This document shows positions 10,455 through 19,440 of a stretch of DNA of 64,000 nt, one piece after another. The DNA is from Acidobacteriota bacterium. Its GTDB lineage: Bacteria > Acidobacteriota > Terriglobia > Acidiferrales > UBA7541. The stretch covers positions 62,001 to 126,000 of the forward strand of contig QHZD01000020.1 of the NCBI GenBank assembly GCA_003225315.1, written 5' to 3'. How positions within the stretch are numbered: the stretch's first letter is position 1; each line of letters opens with the position of its first letter. Position numbers and translations under genes: made by a program. The notes below the pieces were generated by a model. That model was not told the DNA's origin. It did not search any database and was given only the letters and a program-made list of their open reading frames with translations.

Positions 10455-10859
10455 CTACTTGGCTGGCCACTGGAAGCACACGCTATATCCGTCAGGATCG
10501 TAGAGATACAGCTGCTTCATGCCATAGTGCGCGATCTCGGGCTCTTTCAAAGCAAGGCCGCGCCCGGACAGGTAAACGTACGCCGCAGCTACATCCGGAC
10601 ATCCGAAGTAGAGGCAAGTATCGTGGTGCGCAGCAATGCGAGCCGGATCAGGAGCCGGGGGTCGCTCGTCTTTTTCGTAGGCCGTGTTCAGCATCAACTC
10701 CACGCCTTTGAGCCGCAGCAACGCCCAATCGAAGTGTTCTCCCTGAGGCTTGGACGTAGTCACCACGTCGAACCCCAGCAGATCGCGGTAGAATGCAATG
10801 GACGCAGGCAGGTCAAACACTTGCAGTAGCGGCGCCATCCCTCGTATCTCAATGCCCAT
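10455..10859 (-). CDS. VOC-superfamily (glyoxalase/bleomycin-resistance fold) protein
   Basis: The 134-residue protein shows two beta-alpha-beta-beta-beta repeats: LLQVFDLPASIAFYRDLLG at the N-terminus and a second half ending LYLYDPDGYSVCFQW. The typical glutamate and histidine positions of the metal site are plausible (HYGM, FDW) but cannot be assigned with certainty. Such proteins range from glyoxalases to antibiotic-binding proteins, so no substrate is proposed. ATG 10859 (MGIEIRG) starts exactly at the fold; a longer form from 10877 is possible. It is divergent from the RodZ-like gene. Confidence 0.8.
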   Translation of the reverse strand: MGIEIRGMAPLLQVFDLPASIAFYRDLLGFDVVTTSKPQGEHFDWALLRLKGVELMLNTAYEKDERPPAPDPARIAAHHDTCLYFGCPDVAAAYVYLSGRGLALKEPEIAHYGMKQLYLYDPDGYSVCFQWPAK

Positions 10860-11080
10860 ATCATCCTCCGGTCGCATTCTAACGCCGTCGTTGCGCTTTC
10901 CTCGCTGTTTGACAGCGTTGGATTGCTCCGCCTATAGTGCGGTTCAGGGACCTCGAGTTCTTTTTTTTCGCGAGCGCCCGCCGTGTCAACCGCTGCGCGG
11001 TTGCTCTTGAAATTGACCTCTTTGCGGTTGCACGTGGAATTGTCCGCTCTGCTTGGATCGTCAAGGATTGGTTCTGGCTC

Positions 11081-11821
11081 ATGGCCAAGGGAAATTTTGG
11101 TGAACGTCTGAAGCGCGAGCGCGAACTGCGCGAAGTTTCGATGGAGGAACTCACCAAGGCCACGCGCATCAGCACTCGTTTTGTCCAGGCCCTCGAAAAC
11201 GAAGATTGGGCCAAGCTGCCCGGCGGCGTCTTTGGCCACGGCTTTGTGCGCACCATCGCTCGCTATCTGGGCCTCAATGAGGAAGCGCTCCTGGGCGAGT
11301 ATGATTCGGCACGCGCGGAGCACTTGCCCCCGCCCGCTTCCAAGGCCGAGGAACGTATTCCCTCGCCGCCGAAGTGGCTTCCAGCGGCGGTCGCTCTTGT
11401 CGCGCTTCTCCTGGTCGTCGGATTCTTCCTCACGATCCGTTACGTCTGGCACCGCTACGGGGCGCATCACGCCGAAAAAGAATCCACCGCCGCTTCCCTG
11501 TCGTCAGCGCAGCCGAAGCCTCAATCAGGCTCCCCTTCGCCTGGCCCAGCGGAGCAGTCTTCCACTCCAGCCCTTCTCGATCTTTCTGTCTCTACTTTTG
11601 CCGCCACTCACATCCGCATAGTCGCCGATAACAAACTTGTTTTCGACGCTGAGTTGTCTGCCTGGAAGAATCGCCACTTTTCAGCCCATCAACAATTCGA
11701 AGTGACTGCCGGGGACTCCACGGCGGTGTTGCTGCAATTGAACGGCAAGGCCATGCCGCCGCTTGGCGCGCCCGGTGCGTCCGGTACAATAGTGCTAAGC
11801 CAGAAGGATTTGAGGCCGTAA
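11081..11821 (+). CDS. RodZ-like cell-shape protein: HTH, one membrane helix, DUF4115
   Basis: The 246-residue protein has a cytoplasmic Xre-like helix-turn-helix (GERLKRERELREVSMEEL, about 5-70), one transmembrane helix (WLPAAVALVALLLVVGFFL, about 100-122), a Ser/Pro-rich periplasmic linker and a C-terminal DUF4115-type beta domain. This is the RodZ order; RodZ links MreB filaments to the membrane. The open frame extends back to 10937, but ATG 11081 opens directly onto the conserved domain. The next gene starts five bases after its stop. Confidence 0.85.
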   Translation: MAKGNFGERLKRERELREVSMEELTKATRISTRFVQALENEDWAKLPGGVFGHGFVRTIARYLGLNEEALLGEYDSARAEHLPPPASKAEERIPSPPKWLPAAVALVALLLVVGFFLTIRYVWHRYGAHHAEKESTAASLSSAQPKPQSGSPSPGPAEQSSTPALLDLSVSTFAATHIRIVADNKLVFDAELSAWKNRHFSAHQQFEVTAGDSTAVLLQLNGKAMPPLGAPGASGTIVLSQKDLRP

Positions 11822-11826
11822 ATCCA

Positions 11827-12798
11827 GTGGAAGCTCTGAGCCCTGAAGTTCTCGAAGATCTGCGCCACGGCCGCGCGACGCGCGAACGAAAAATGGCCGT
11901 GTGCACCGGAGGCGCCCATCTCTCGCCCGCGGATCGCGCGGAGATTCTTGCGGTTCTCGCAGGTGACGCCGACGAAATGGTCGCCTCTCGCGCGCAGGAT
12001 GCGATTCTCTCGCAACCCATCGAATCCTTCGTGGAGGCACTGAAACGGGAGCAGGCTATCCCCCCGCTTTTCTCTTACGCGGCAAGGAATCTCGCGGACA
12101 AGCCCGGCGTCTGTGACGCCATGGTGCAGAACAAAAACTGTTCGGCAGAATACCTCGTGCCTATTGTTCGCCACCTGTCGACGCTGGGCATCCAGGCGCT
12201 AATGGAGGAGCTCGAGAGGGTAAGCGAATCTCCCGCACTGGCCGCCGCTCTCGAGCATTCCACTTCGCTGACTGTCGATCAAAAAAATCAGCTCCATGAA
12301 CTTCACGGCCCGGGCAATCCTATCGATGAAGCCGCGCTTGCCGAGGCCGCGGCCGCAATTGAACCAGATGCTGTCAGGCGCCAGACGCTGATTCAGCGGC
12401 TGGCGAAAATGAGCGTCGCGCAGCGCGTGCAGTTCGCCATAAAGGGCGGCTCAGAAGCGCGCCGCACGCTGATCCGCGACAGCAACAAAGTTGTGCAGCG
12501 CGCCGTGCTGCAATCTCCACGCCTCACCGACCAGGAAGTCGAGGCCTTTGCTGCGATGTCCAGCCTTACCGATGAAATCCTTCGCCTCATCGCCGGCAAC
12601 CGCAATTTCCGCAAGAACTATACCGTGGTACGCAATCTCATCAACAATCCCAAGTCGCCGCTGGACGTCACCCTTCACATGCTCCCCATGCTCAACGCCG
12701 TCGACCTCAAGCGCCTCACGTCTAATAAAAACGTTCCTGAAACTCTCCGCACTACGGCCATGAAACTCCAGCGCACGCGGGCCGACCTCAAGAAATAG
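11827..12798 (+). CDS. HEAT-like helical-repeat protein of unknown function
   Basis: The 323-residue protein starts at GTG 11827, five bases after the rodZ-like stop, so the two are probably cotranscribed. It is almost entirely helical, with short repeated units such as LSPADRAEILAVLAGD, VVQRAVLQSPRLTDQEVEAF and NPKSPLDVTLHMLPML, resembling HEAT-like scaffolds. No catalytic motif, signal peptide or membrane segment is seen. A cytoplasmic scaffold linked to the envelope partner is possible but is inference from position only. Confidence 0.8.
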   Translation: MEALSPEVLEDLRHGRATRERKMAVCTGGAHLSPADRAEILAVLAGDADEMVASRAQDAILSQPIESFVEALKREQAIPPLFSYAARNLADKPGVCDAMVQNKNCSAEYLVPIVRHLSTLGIQALMEELERVSESPALAAALEHSTSLTVDQKNQLHELHGPGNPIDEAALAEAAAAIEPDAVRRQTLIQRLAKMSVAQRVQFAIKGGSEARRTLIRDSNKVVQRAVLQSPRLTDQEVEAFAAMSSLTDEILRLIAGNRNFRKNYTVVRNLINNPKSPLDVTLHMLPMLNAVDLKRLTSNKNVPETLRTTAMKLQRTRADLKK

Positions 12799-12851
12799 GC
12801 GGCAATTTCTTTGAATCCACAAATCCACTCGTCCAAGAATCGAGGCGTCTC

Positions 12852-13372
12852 TTGAGTAATTCTTTGGCGCCGGAGACAAACTGTCTCCAAGCTGTTTTTT
12901 TGGTTTCAGCCGTTGCTATTCTGTTTGCTGCATCCGGTGCCCTGGTCTCTGCTCCAGCCATCCGAGGACAGGAAAACCCACCGTCGGATCCATGGGCTGC
13001 GGCGCAAACCATCCAGCCGGCCGATCTTGCCCGTGAACTCGGGGAAAAGAACGGAACGCCGCCGCCCACCATCGTCTATGTCGGGTTCCGCGCGCTTTTC
13101 GCTGGCGGTCATATACCGGGAGCTACATTCCATGGCTCCGCTTCCACAGAGCAAGGTCTTTCCGATTTGAAAAAATGGGCGGCAGAAATTCCGCGAACAA
13201 CGAGTCTGGTCATTTACTGCAGTTGTTGTCCGTTCGAAAAAGTGTCCCAACATTCGGCCTTCGTTCATCGCACTCGACAAAATGGGATTCAAGAAATTGC
13301 GGGTCCTCGTTCTTCACAAATTTTGCGACGGACTGGGCTGACAAGGGCTATCCCATTCAGAAAGGGATGTAG
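12852..13372 (+). pseudogene. Exported rhodanese-like protein, disrupted by two frameshifts
   Basis: From a TTG at 12852 the frame encodes a signal peptide, then a rhodanese-like domain with the active-site loop IYCSCCPFEK. At about 13242, after five A residues, homology moves to the next frame (CPNIRPSFIALDKMGFKK). At about 13315 it moves again to the frame ending NFATDWADKGYPIQKGM with a stop at 13370-13372. Read through both shifts the product is a normal exported rhodanese-like protein of about 173 residues. The undisturbed first frame instead runs to 13400 with an unrelated tail. Either a young pseudogene or two assembly errors would explain this. Confidence 0.75.
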
Positions 13373-13402
13373 TCCGCCGCGGCCACGATCCGTTCGATAG
13401 GA

Positions 13403-15262
13403 TCACGACGCTGGCATCAGCTTGGGATGCTGGAGATGGAAGCCCGTGGCCTCCTGGTAGGCGCGGGCAAACGCGAGCAATTTCGCCTCGCCGTACAATT
13501 TCCCGAGAAAAGTCAGGCTGGTCGGTGTCCCCGGGCCGCCCGCGTTCTGGAAATCGTTCGGGTCGTCTGAAGGATATTTCGGCGCGTCGCTTCCGCGTAG
13601 GCCGTTCGGCAAGATTACCGCCGGGTGGCCGGTTAGATTTGTGATTACCAATTGTTGGCCGCTCGTAGGGGCCACGATCACGTCGAAATCGTCGAACACT
13701 TTAGCGACGGCATCCATGGCCATCCTGCGCGCTCGCGCGGCCTGGATGTATTCGACGGCAGGGATGAACCGCGCCGTTCGAAAAGTATTCGGCCAATCGT
13801 TGTCTTTCTGCGAAGTCAACAGTTTGTCTTTTCCGGTGCGCGTTAGCTCATCAAAGGCCGCGGCGGATTCCGCCGTCAGCATTGTCACCATGGCATCGTA
13901 AGGAAATTTTGGCATTTCGGCGGGCACAAGATTTGCTCCCATTTCGCGTAGTTTCGCGAGGGCCGCTTCGTTGTATCTTTTGTCGTACTCGGCCCGTATG
14001 CGTGCCGCCTCCTGCCGCTTCTTTCGCTCTTCGCGCTTCTTTTGCTCTTCCGGAGTCGCGGGCGGCTCTTCCTTTTCGGCTTCTTGTTGCTCGTCCGGTT
14101 TGCGTTCGAACGCGGATTTCAAATAACCCACACGCAGTTTTCGCCAATCCAGATTCGCGTCCCAATTAAAAGCCGCTGGTTGTACGGTTCGATCTTTGCC
14201 GTCGCGCCCATGAATTGCGTCCAAAACGAGCGCACAATCTTCCACGGTTCGGCAAATCGGCCCCAGCTTGTCCATGCTCCAGGACAGCGCCATCGCGCCC
14301 GTCCGCGGCACCAGACCGAACGACGGGCGGAGTCCCGTGCATCCGCAGCGCGTCGATGGCGAGGAAATCGATCCGAGCGTTTCGGATCCGATGCTGAACG
14401 CCACGCAGCCCGCAGCAGTGGCAGACGCTGGACCTGCGGAGGAACCGCTCGATCCCTGATTTGTGTTCCAAGGGTTCCGTGTCACCCCGCCGAACCACAC
14501 GTCGCCTAGAGCGAGCGCACCCAGAGTCAGCTTTGCGACCAGCACGGCGCCCGCTTCGTCGAGCCGCTTCACGACGGTCGCATCTTCATCGATCATCTGG
14601 CCTTCGAATCCGCCGGCGCCCCACGTCGTTCGATAACCCTTCGTGGCCAGCAAATCCTTCGCGCCCCACGGCAAACCGTGCAGGGGCCCTCGGTATTTTC
14701 CCGCTGAAATTTCGGCATCGGCTTTCTTGGCCTGCGCAAGCGCCCGATCTTCCGTCAGCGTCACAACAAACTTCAGCGTCGGGTCATACTTCTTTAGCCG
14801 CCCCACATACATTTCGGTAAGCGCGAGCGAGGAAACTTTTTTTGTTCGAACGAGCTCACTCAATTCGCGCGCACTCGCAAATGCCAAGTCCTCGAGATTC
14901 TTGGGCGCGCTTGCGGTCGCGGAATTTCCGGCTTTGGAAATCTTCATGGGCTTCCGCGCGGTTTCGAATTTCATCCCGGGGAGCACGGGATCAAAAATCA
15001 GCGCAGGATCAACAGAATTGGGAATGTGCAGCTTGTAAATCTCCTCGTAGCCTTTCCCATGATCGTTCAGGTTTTCGAGCATCATCTCTTTGTACTCTTC
15101 AGAAATCGGCACATCCGCGATCGCAGCAGCACTTTCAATCATTTGCTTGGTGATTTTCTTCGCGCCTTCGGCTCTTGCTTGCGCCCACAACACTCCCGGA
15201 AAGAGTGTTCCGGCCAAACCCATTCCCGAGCACGTCTTCATGAAATTTCGCCGATCCAGCAT
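13403..15262 (-). CDS. Tat-exported amidase-signature hydrolase
   Basis: The 619-residue enzyme begins with a twin-arginine signal (MLDRRNFMKTCSGMGLAG). The amidase-signature triad is visible: Lys in PWGAKDL, Ser in GSSGSSAGPAS, and the nucleophile region SIGSETLGSI. A charged insertion rich in Glu and Lys (around residues 370-400) interrupts the domain. It hydrolyses an unknown amide, probably in the periplasm; GatA function is unlikely because of export and the absence of gatB/gatC. ATG 15262 has GGGAGG about six bases upstream. Confidence 0.9.
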   Translation of the reverse strand: MLDRRNFMKTCSGMGLAGTLFPGVLWAQARAEGAKKITKQMIESAAAIADVPISEEYKEMMLENLNDHGKGYEEIYKLHIPNSVDPALIFDPVLPGMKFETARKPMKISKAGNSATASAPKNLEDLAFASARELSELVRTKKVSSLALTEMYVGRLKKYDPTLKFVVTLTEDRALAQAKKADAEISAGKYRGPLHGLPWGAKDLLATKGYRTTWGAGGFEGQMIDEDATVVKRLDEAGAVLVAKLTLGALALGDVWFGGVTRNPWNTNQGSSGSSAGPASATAAGCVAFSIGSETLGSISSPSTRCGCTGLRPSFGLVPRTGAMALSWSMDKLGPICRTVEDCALVLDAIHGRDGKDRTVQPAAFNWDANLDWRKLRVGYLKSAFERKPDEQQEAEKEEPPATPEEQKKREERKKRQEAARIRAEYDKRYNEAALAKLREMGANLVPAEMPKFPYDAMVTMLTAESAAAFDELTRTGKDKLLTSQKDNDWPNTFRTARFIPAVEYIQAARARRMAMDAVAKVFDDFDVIVAPTSGQQLVITNLTGHPAVILPNGLRGSDAPKYPSDDPNDFQNAGGPGTPTSLTFLGKLYGEAKLLAFARAYQEATGFHLQHPKLMPAS

Positions 15263-15430
15263 TCCCATCCTCCCCATTAAGCAATCCCGCAAGCGCGCGT
15301 AAGATACCACAACACTCCCTCGGCCGGTCGCGGCTCTGCTGTTCTCTTAAATGCAAGAAATCCCGATCGTTTCCTTATTCTGGGGCGAAAAGAAATGTTG
15401 TACGATGCACGCATCCCGAAAGGAGTTTCT

Positions 15431-15979
15431 ATGGCGCGCTTCGCAAAATCCTTTGTTGTGCTGTCTATATTGCTTCTGACGTTTTCCATCCGGCACCTGC
15501 AAACGGCGATGGCCGGCGATCCTTCAGCTGAAGGGAAGGAAGTTATTCTCAAGGCGGCGGATATCACTCCAAAAATTTTCCCGGAACGAGTTTTCTTCCG
15601 CGGCCAGAGCGCTCCAGTCCAGTTCCGCAACAGCGGTGGCGTGCACTTTGCCGACGATCTCTTTGTTCTCGCGGGCATGGTTGACAGTTCCGGTTACTCC
15701 ACGGCCATCAAGGAGAAATACCAAGCCTATCTCCTCAACGAAGTCACGCTCGAAATCGGCGGTCAAACCTTGAAGCCCGGTGCGTACGGCATAGGTTTCC
15801 TCAACTGCGGAAAATTTGTGGTGATGGACCTCGGAGCCAACGACGTATTACAAGCCACTTCGCAGCACGATGCTGAGATGAAGCGGCCCGTACCGCTGCA
15901 AGTCGTTGCCTCCCCAACCGCGGGAAGCTACCGGCTGTACGCGGGGCGCGATTACGTGGAGTTTCGGCGGACCCACTAG
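15431..15979 (+). CDS. Exported protein of unknown function
   Basis: The 182-residue product has a clear signal peptide (MARFAKSFVVLSILLLTFS, cleavage probably near residue 32) and a beta-rich body containing LAGMVDSSGYSTAIKEKYQA and LKPGAYGIGFLNCGKFVVMD. No family was recognised. ATG 15431 has AAAGGAG eight bases upstream; an ATG 36 bases earlier lacks one. It is divergent from the amidase gene and is followed by a strong intrinsic terminator, so it is probably monocistronic. Confidence 0.85.
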   Translation: MARFAKSFVVLSILLLTFSIRHLQTAMAGDPSAEGKEVILKAADITPKIFPERVFFRGQSAPVQFRNSGGVHFADDLFVLAGMVDSSGYSTAIKEKYQAYLLNEVTLEIGGQTLKPGAYGIGFLNCGKFVVMDLGANDVLQATSQHDAEMKRPVPLQVVASPTAGSYRLYAGRDYVEFRRTH

Positions 15980-15997
15980 TCCGAACATTCGTCCCTG

Positions 15998-16035
15998 AAA
16001 AGCTCGGGCTGAATCAGTTCAGCCCGAGCTTTTTT
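15998..16035 (+). terminator. Strong Rho-independent terminator
   Basis: Sixteen bases (15998-16013, core AAGCTCGGGCTGAA) pair perfectly with 16018-16033 around the tetraloop TCAG, and the right arm ends in a run of six T. It lies 19 bases after the stop of the exported-protein gene. Because the left arm begins with four A, it may also act weakly on the other strand. Confidence 0.92.
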
Positions 16036-16202
16036 GTTCCCTCGACGCCGATGTACTGCTGATCGCGCCGCAGGAACAGCGCTCACCGCTGGCCTCGGTA
16101 AGCCATAAGAATTCTTCCTCGCCTATTTCCTTTGCATCCCAGCTGAGTGCGTCATAGGATAGCGCCCACCGTTTCCCTCATTGCTGACTGGAGAAAACAT
16201 TC

Positions 16203-16634
16203 ATGCACCTGCAAATGCACCATTTGAATTGGATCGCGATCTTGGTAGCGGCGGTTTCCACCGTGGTAGTGGGATTTCTGTGGTATTCACCCCTGCTCTT
16301 CGCCAAAGCCTGGATGCGCGAAATGGGCTACGACGCGAATGACAAAGCTCGCATGGAAGAAATGAAGAAGAGCGCTGGCCCGGCCTACGGCGGCTCCTTC
16401 GTTGCCAGTCTGTTGTCCGCCTTTACGCTGGCGCTGATCCTTCACGGGCTTCGCGCAGAGGATCTGCACCTCGGTCTGATGACCAGCTTCCATGTGTGGC
16501 TCGGATTTGTGGCCACTGTGCAGTTTACCGGAGCGCTCTTCAGCAAGCAGACCATGAAGCTCTTCGGCATCAACACCGGCTACCAACTCGTTTGCTATCT
16601 CCTGATGGGCGTCATCCTAACCCTGTGGCGATAG
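16203..16634 (+). CDS. DUF1761-family small membrane protein
   Basis: The 143-residue protein has four predicted membrane helices, beginning NWIAILVAAVSTVVVGFLWY, with the motif WYSPLLFAKAW after the first helix. This pattern and length match DUF1761 proteins, whose function is unknown. It stands alone between a terminator and a 357-base non-coding stretch. Confidence 0.85.
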   Translation: MHLQMHHLNWIAILVAAVSTVVVGFLWYSPLLFAKAWMREMGYDANDKARMEEMKKSAGPAYGGSFVASLLSAFTLALILHGLRAEDLHLGLMTSFHVWLGFVATVQFTGALFSKQTMKLFGINTGYQLVCYLLMGVILTLWR

Positions 16635-16991
16635 CCCCGCGGCGTATATTGTTGCCAGAGTTCACTTGCTAGTAGGACGGGTGCGCCAGCCGGGGACAGG
16701 GCGCATGAGTAAGCTTGGCTCGAACACGGGCTTGCCTCCGTACCGCCGCTGGCGCACCATCCACCCCCGGCGGCATGCCAGCCTTCACTTCCGCCTTCTT
16801 TTCACTCGCACAGTTCAAATCCACCTGCGGGGATGGGGATCCAAGCCTGTTTTTCCGGCCCTGCGTGGTGAACTTCCTGGTCCAAGGGGACCTGTTGCCA
16901 AATAGGGAACACGGCCAGGTACGGCCTTGCGGCGGACAGTCCGACTCAGGATGATGGAGGTAGGCCCAGCATAACCATTTCAGGAGGGAAG
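16635..16991. other. Intergenic stretch with a long-loop inverted repeat
   Basis: No convincing gene is present. An 11-base inverted repeat, GGTGCGCCAGC at 16680-16690 and GCTGGCGCACC at 16748-16758, encloses 57 bases that themselves contain AAGC/GCTT complementarity. The last 20 bases hold the ribosome binding site (AGGAGGG) of the next gene. Open frames here are short and have no family resemblance. Confidence 0.5.
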
Positions 16992-17483
16992 ATGCGTAAA
17001 CTACTGATTCTTGGAGTATTTATCCTCGCTGTGGGGGTAGTACCAGTCAGGGCTCAGGAGTACCCCAAGGCCGAGGTATTCGGCGGCTATCAGTACATCC
17101 GGCTTAATCCCGGTGGCGCGAACTGCCAGGGCTTTGGCGGCGCGGTTACCGGCAACGTAAACAACTGGTTCGGGGCGGTCGGGGATTTTGGGTATTGTAG
17201 AGTAAGCGGCGTGAACGCGGTCAACTATCTGTTCGGGCCACGGGTTACGTACCGTTCGTATGGTTCATTGACCCCGTTCGCCCATGTGCTTTTCGGCGGA
17301 CAGCACGGTGGCAGCGCAAACTCCTTTGCGATGGCGTTGGGAGGCGGCGCTGACTACAAGCTGACGGAGCATGTTGGCCTGCGATTGATTCAAGTCGAGT
17401 ATCTCTATACTCATTTTGCAGGCACCAGACAGAATAATGCCCGGATCGAGTCGGGCATCGTCTACCGTTGGGGCGGCAGGTAA
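16992..17483 (+). CDS. Small outer-membrane beta-barrel protein
   Basis: The 163-residue product has a signal peptide ending near VRAQ, then alternating strands with frequent aromatic and glycine residues (FGGYQYIRLNPGG, NNWFGAVGDFGYCRV, HVGLRLIQVEYLYTHF) and a terminal strand IESGIVYRWGGR. This is the profile of eight-stranded OmpA/OmpW-type porin-like barrels common in acidobacteria. The ligand is unknown. AGGAGGG precedes the ATG by six bases. Confidence 0.85.
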   Translation: MRKLLILGVFILAVGVVPVRAQEYPKAEVFGGYQYIRLNPGGANCQGFGGAVTGNVNNWFGAVGDFGYCRVSGVNAVNYLFGPRVTYRSYGSLTPFAHVLFGGQHGGSANSFAMALGGGADYKLTEHVGLRLIQVEYLYTHFAGTRQNNARIESGIVYRWGGR

Positions 17484-17625
17484 CCTCGTTAACTTGGTGA
17501 AGGGCCCGGCTTTAGCAGCTGGGCCTTTCGCTAGCATTGCTCCCACGACTTCCCTTCCTCGCCTTGCCATTTCGGAAAACCAGAGCCACTACGCGAAGAA
17601 GCCGCTTGCAACATCCCATGTCGGC

Positions 17626-18891
17626 ATGGAGAATGTCCGCCAACCACACTTGTCCTCCCCAATTGACAACGAGAGCACCCCAGCTTCGCGCACCGCCAAC
17701 CGCGTGATCGCGTTGCTGGCGCTGGCCGCTCTGATCAACTACATAGATCGCGGCAATCTCTCTATCGCGTCGTCTTTGCTGAAGGACGAACTGAACTTGT
17801 CCGCCTCGCAGCTCGGCATCCTCTTGTCTTCGTTTTTCTGGACCTACTCCCTCTTCCTCCCCGTTTCCGGATGGCTGGCGGATCGCTTTGATGCCAAATG
17901 GGTGATGGCCTTTGGCTTTTTCCTCTGGTCCGGCGCAACGGCCATGACCGGCAGTTTGCACGCGTTCGTGGCATTGCTTGCCGCGCGGCTTATTCTGGGC
18001 ATGGGGGAGTCCGTCGCCTACCCTTGCTACGCAAGGACTTTGGTGCGCCACGTTCCGGAAGTGGGCCGCGGATTCGCAAACGCGCTCATCGCCGCCGGAG
18101 TGGGATGTGGCCCGGCTCTGGGAACGTTTTTCGGCGGAACTCTGATGGCGCGTTACGGCTGGCGCCCCTTCTTCATTGTCCTGGGCCTTGCCAGCATGGC
18201 CTGGCTGATTCCCTGGTTTGCTTGGATGCCGGGGGGCAAGGCGACAACTGTCTCGCCTGTGAAGGAAAGCGGCGCAGGGTTTCTCCGACTCCTGAAGCAG
18301 CGTTCCATGTGGGGAACCTGCGGTGGCCTGTTTGGCGCAAACTATGTTCTCTATTTCGAGATTACCTGGCTGCCCTACTACCTCGAGCGAGAGCGGCACT
18401 TTCCAGTGGCTACCATGGTTAAAATCGTTGGCGTCGGATATTTGTGCTATTCAGCAGGCGCCGCGATCTTCGGCTGGGTTTCCGACCGCTGGATCGCCGC
18501 CGGTGGAACGCCTACGCTGGTTCGCAAAACAATTGCTGGTGTGGGGGCGGGAAGCGCGGGACTGCTCCTCCTCGGCTGTGCTCTGGCGGGCCCAGCGACT
18601 GCCGTCATTCTGCTATTGCTGGCGTTCCTAACAGGCGGCATGTGTGGTTCGAATATCTGGGCCATCACCCAAACGATTGCGGGACCGCGAATGGCCGGCC
18701 GTTGGACTGGTTTCCAGAATTTTCTCGGCAATCTTGCGGGCATCATTGCGCCGACCATAACCGGATTCGTGGTCGACTTCACGGGACGTTTCTTCATGGC
18801 CTTTGTGATTATGGCCATCGTCGCGATGCTCGCCGCCCTCTCTTATTTCTTTGTGATCGGTCCGGTGAAGGAAATCGCCTGGGATGGATGA
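17626..18891 (+). CDS. Major facilitator superfamily transporter, ACS-like
   Basis: The 421-residue protein has 12 predicted membrane helices. The N-terminus ALINYIDRGNLSIASS and the loop GWLADRFDAKWVMA fit the anion:cation symporter branch that imports sugar acids and similar organic anions; the actual substrate is unknown. The frame stays open back to 17416, overlapping the barrel gene, but ATG 17626 begins just before the first helix and is preferred. Confidence 0.85.
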   Translation: MENVRQPHLSSPIDNESTPASRTANRVIALLALAALINYIDRGNLSIASSLLKDELNLSASQLGILLSSFFWTYSLFLPVSGWLADRFDAKWVMAFGFFLWSGATAMTGSLHAFVALLAARLILGMGESVAYPCYARTLVRHVPEVGRGFANALIAAGVGCGPALGTFFGGTLMARYGWRPFFIVLGLASMAWLIPWFAWMPGGKATTVSPVKESGAGFLRLLKQRSMWGTCGGLFGANYVLYFEITWLPYYLERERHFPVATMVKIVGVGYLCYSAGAAIFGWVSDRWIAAGGTPTLVRKTIAGVGAGSAGLLLLGCALAGPATAVILLLLAFLTGGMCGSNIWAITQTIAGPRMAGRWTGFQNFLGNLAGIIAPTITGFVVDFTGRFFMAFVIMAIVAMLAALSYFFVIGPVKEIAWDG

Positions 18892-18965
18892 CTCGTGCGC
18901 AAGGCCGCTTAACCTGCTATCTCATTCATTGAGACCGGCGTCCTCTTCGTCCTAGAATTGTGCTC

Positions 18966-19373
18966 ATGAACGTCGATCGGCTGCGTGAGGTTTGCCTTTC
19001 GTTTCCCGGTGCCACGGAACAGATCCAGTGGGGCTACGACTTGCTCTTCAAAGTCGGAGGCAAAATGTTCGCCGTGACGCCGCTGGAGCCGGCTCCAGTA
19101 TGCCTATCCTTCAAAGCCTCGCCGGAAAATTTTGCTGAACTCACGGAGCGGCCCAACATCATTCCTGCTCCTTACCTGGCTCGCGCACAATGGGTGGCTC
19201 TCGAAACCAGGGATGCCTTGTCGCCGCACGAACTCGCGCGCTTGTTGCGCGAATCGTATGACATGGTGTTCGCGAAACTTCCCAAGAAAACACGTGACGC
19301 AGTTTCCGGCGCAAAGCCGGCTAAGGCTCGCGGCAAAAATGCGGCGAAGAAGAAACGCAGAGGTAGCCGCTAA
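18966..19373 (+). CDS. MmcQ/YjbR-family protein
   Basis: The 135-residue protein contains the family pattern LREVCLSFPGATEQIQWGYDLLFKVGGKMFA and a C-terminal helix region, followed by a basic tail (KKKRRGSR). YjbR-like proteins adopt a CyaY-like fold, and a DNA-binding role has been suggested. The basic tail is a local extension that would fit nucleic-acid contact. A GTG at 18960 is in frame, but ATG 18966 is more likely. Confidence 0.85.
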   Translation: MNVDRLREVCLSFPGATEQIQWGYDLLFKVGGKMFAVTPLEPAPVCLSFKASPENFAELTERPNIIPAPYLARAQWVALETRDALSPHELARLLRESYDMVFAKLPKKTRDAVSGAKPAKARGKNAAKKKRRGSR

Positions 19374-19440
19374 CTCTGGGAGAAGTTATACTGCGCTAAG
19401 TTTCGGCGCGTTGGAAAGATATGTTTCGTCGAGGTGAATC

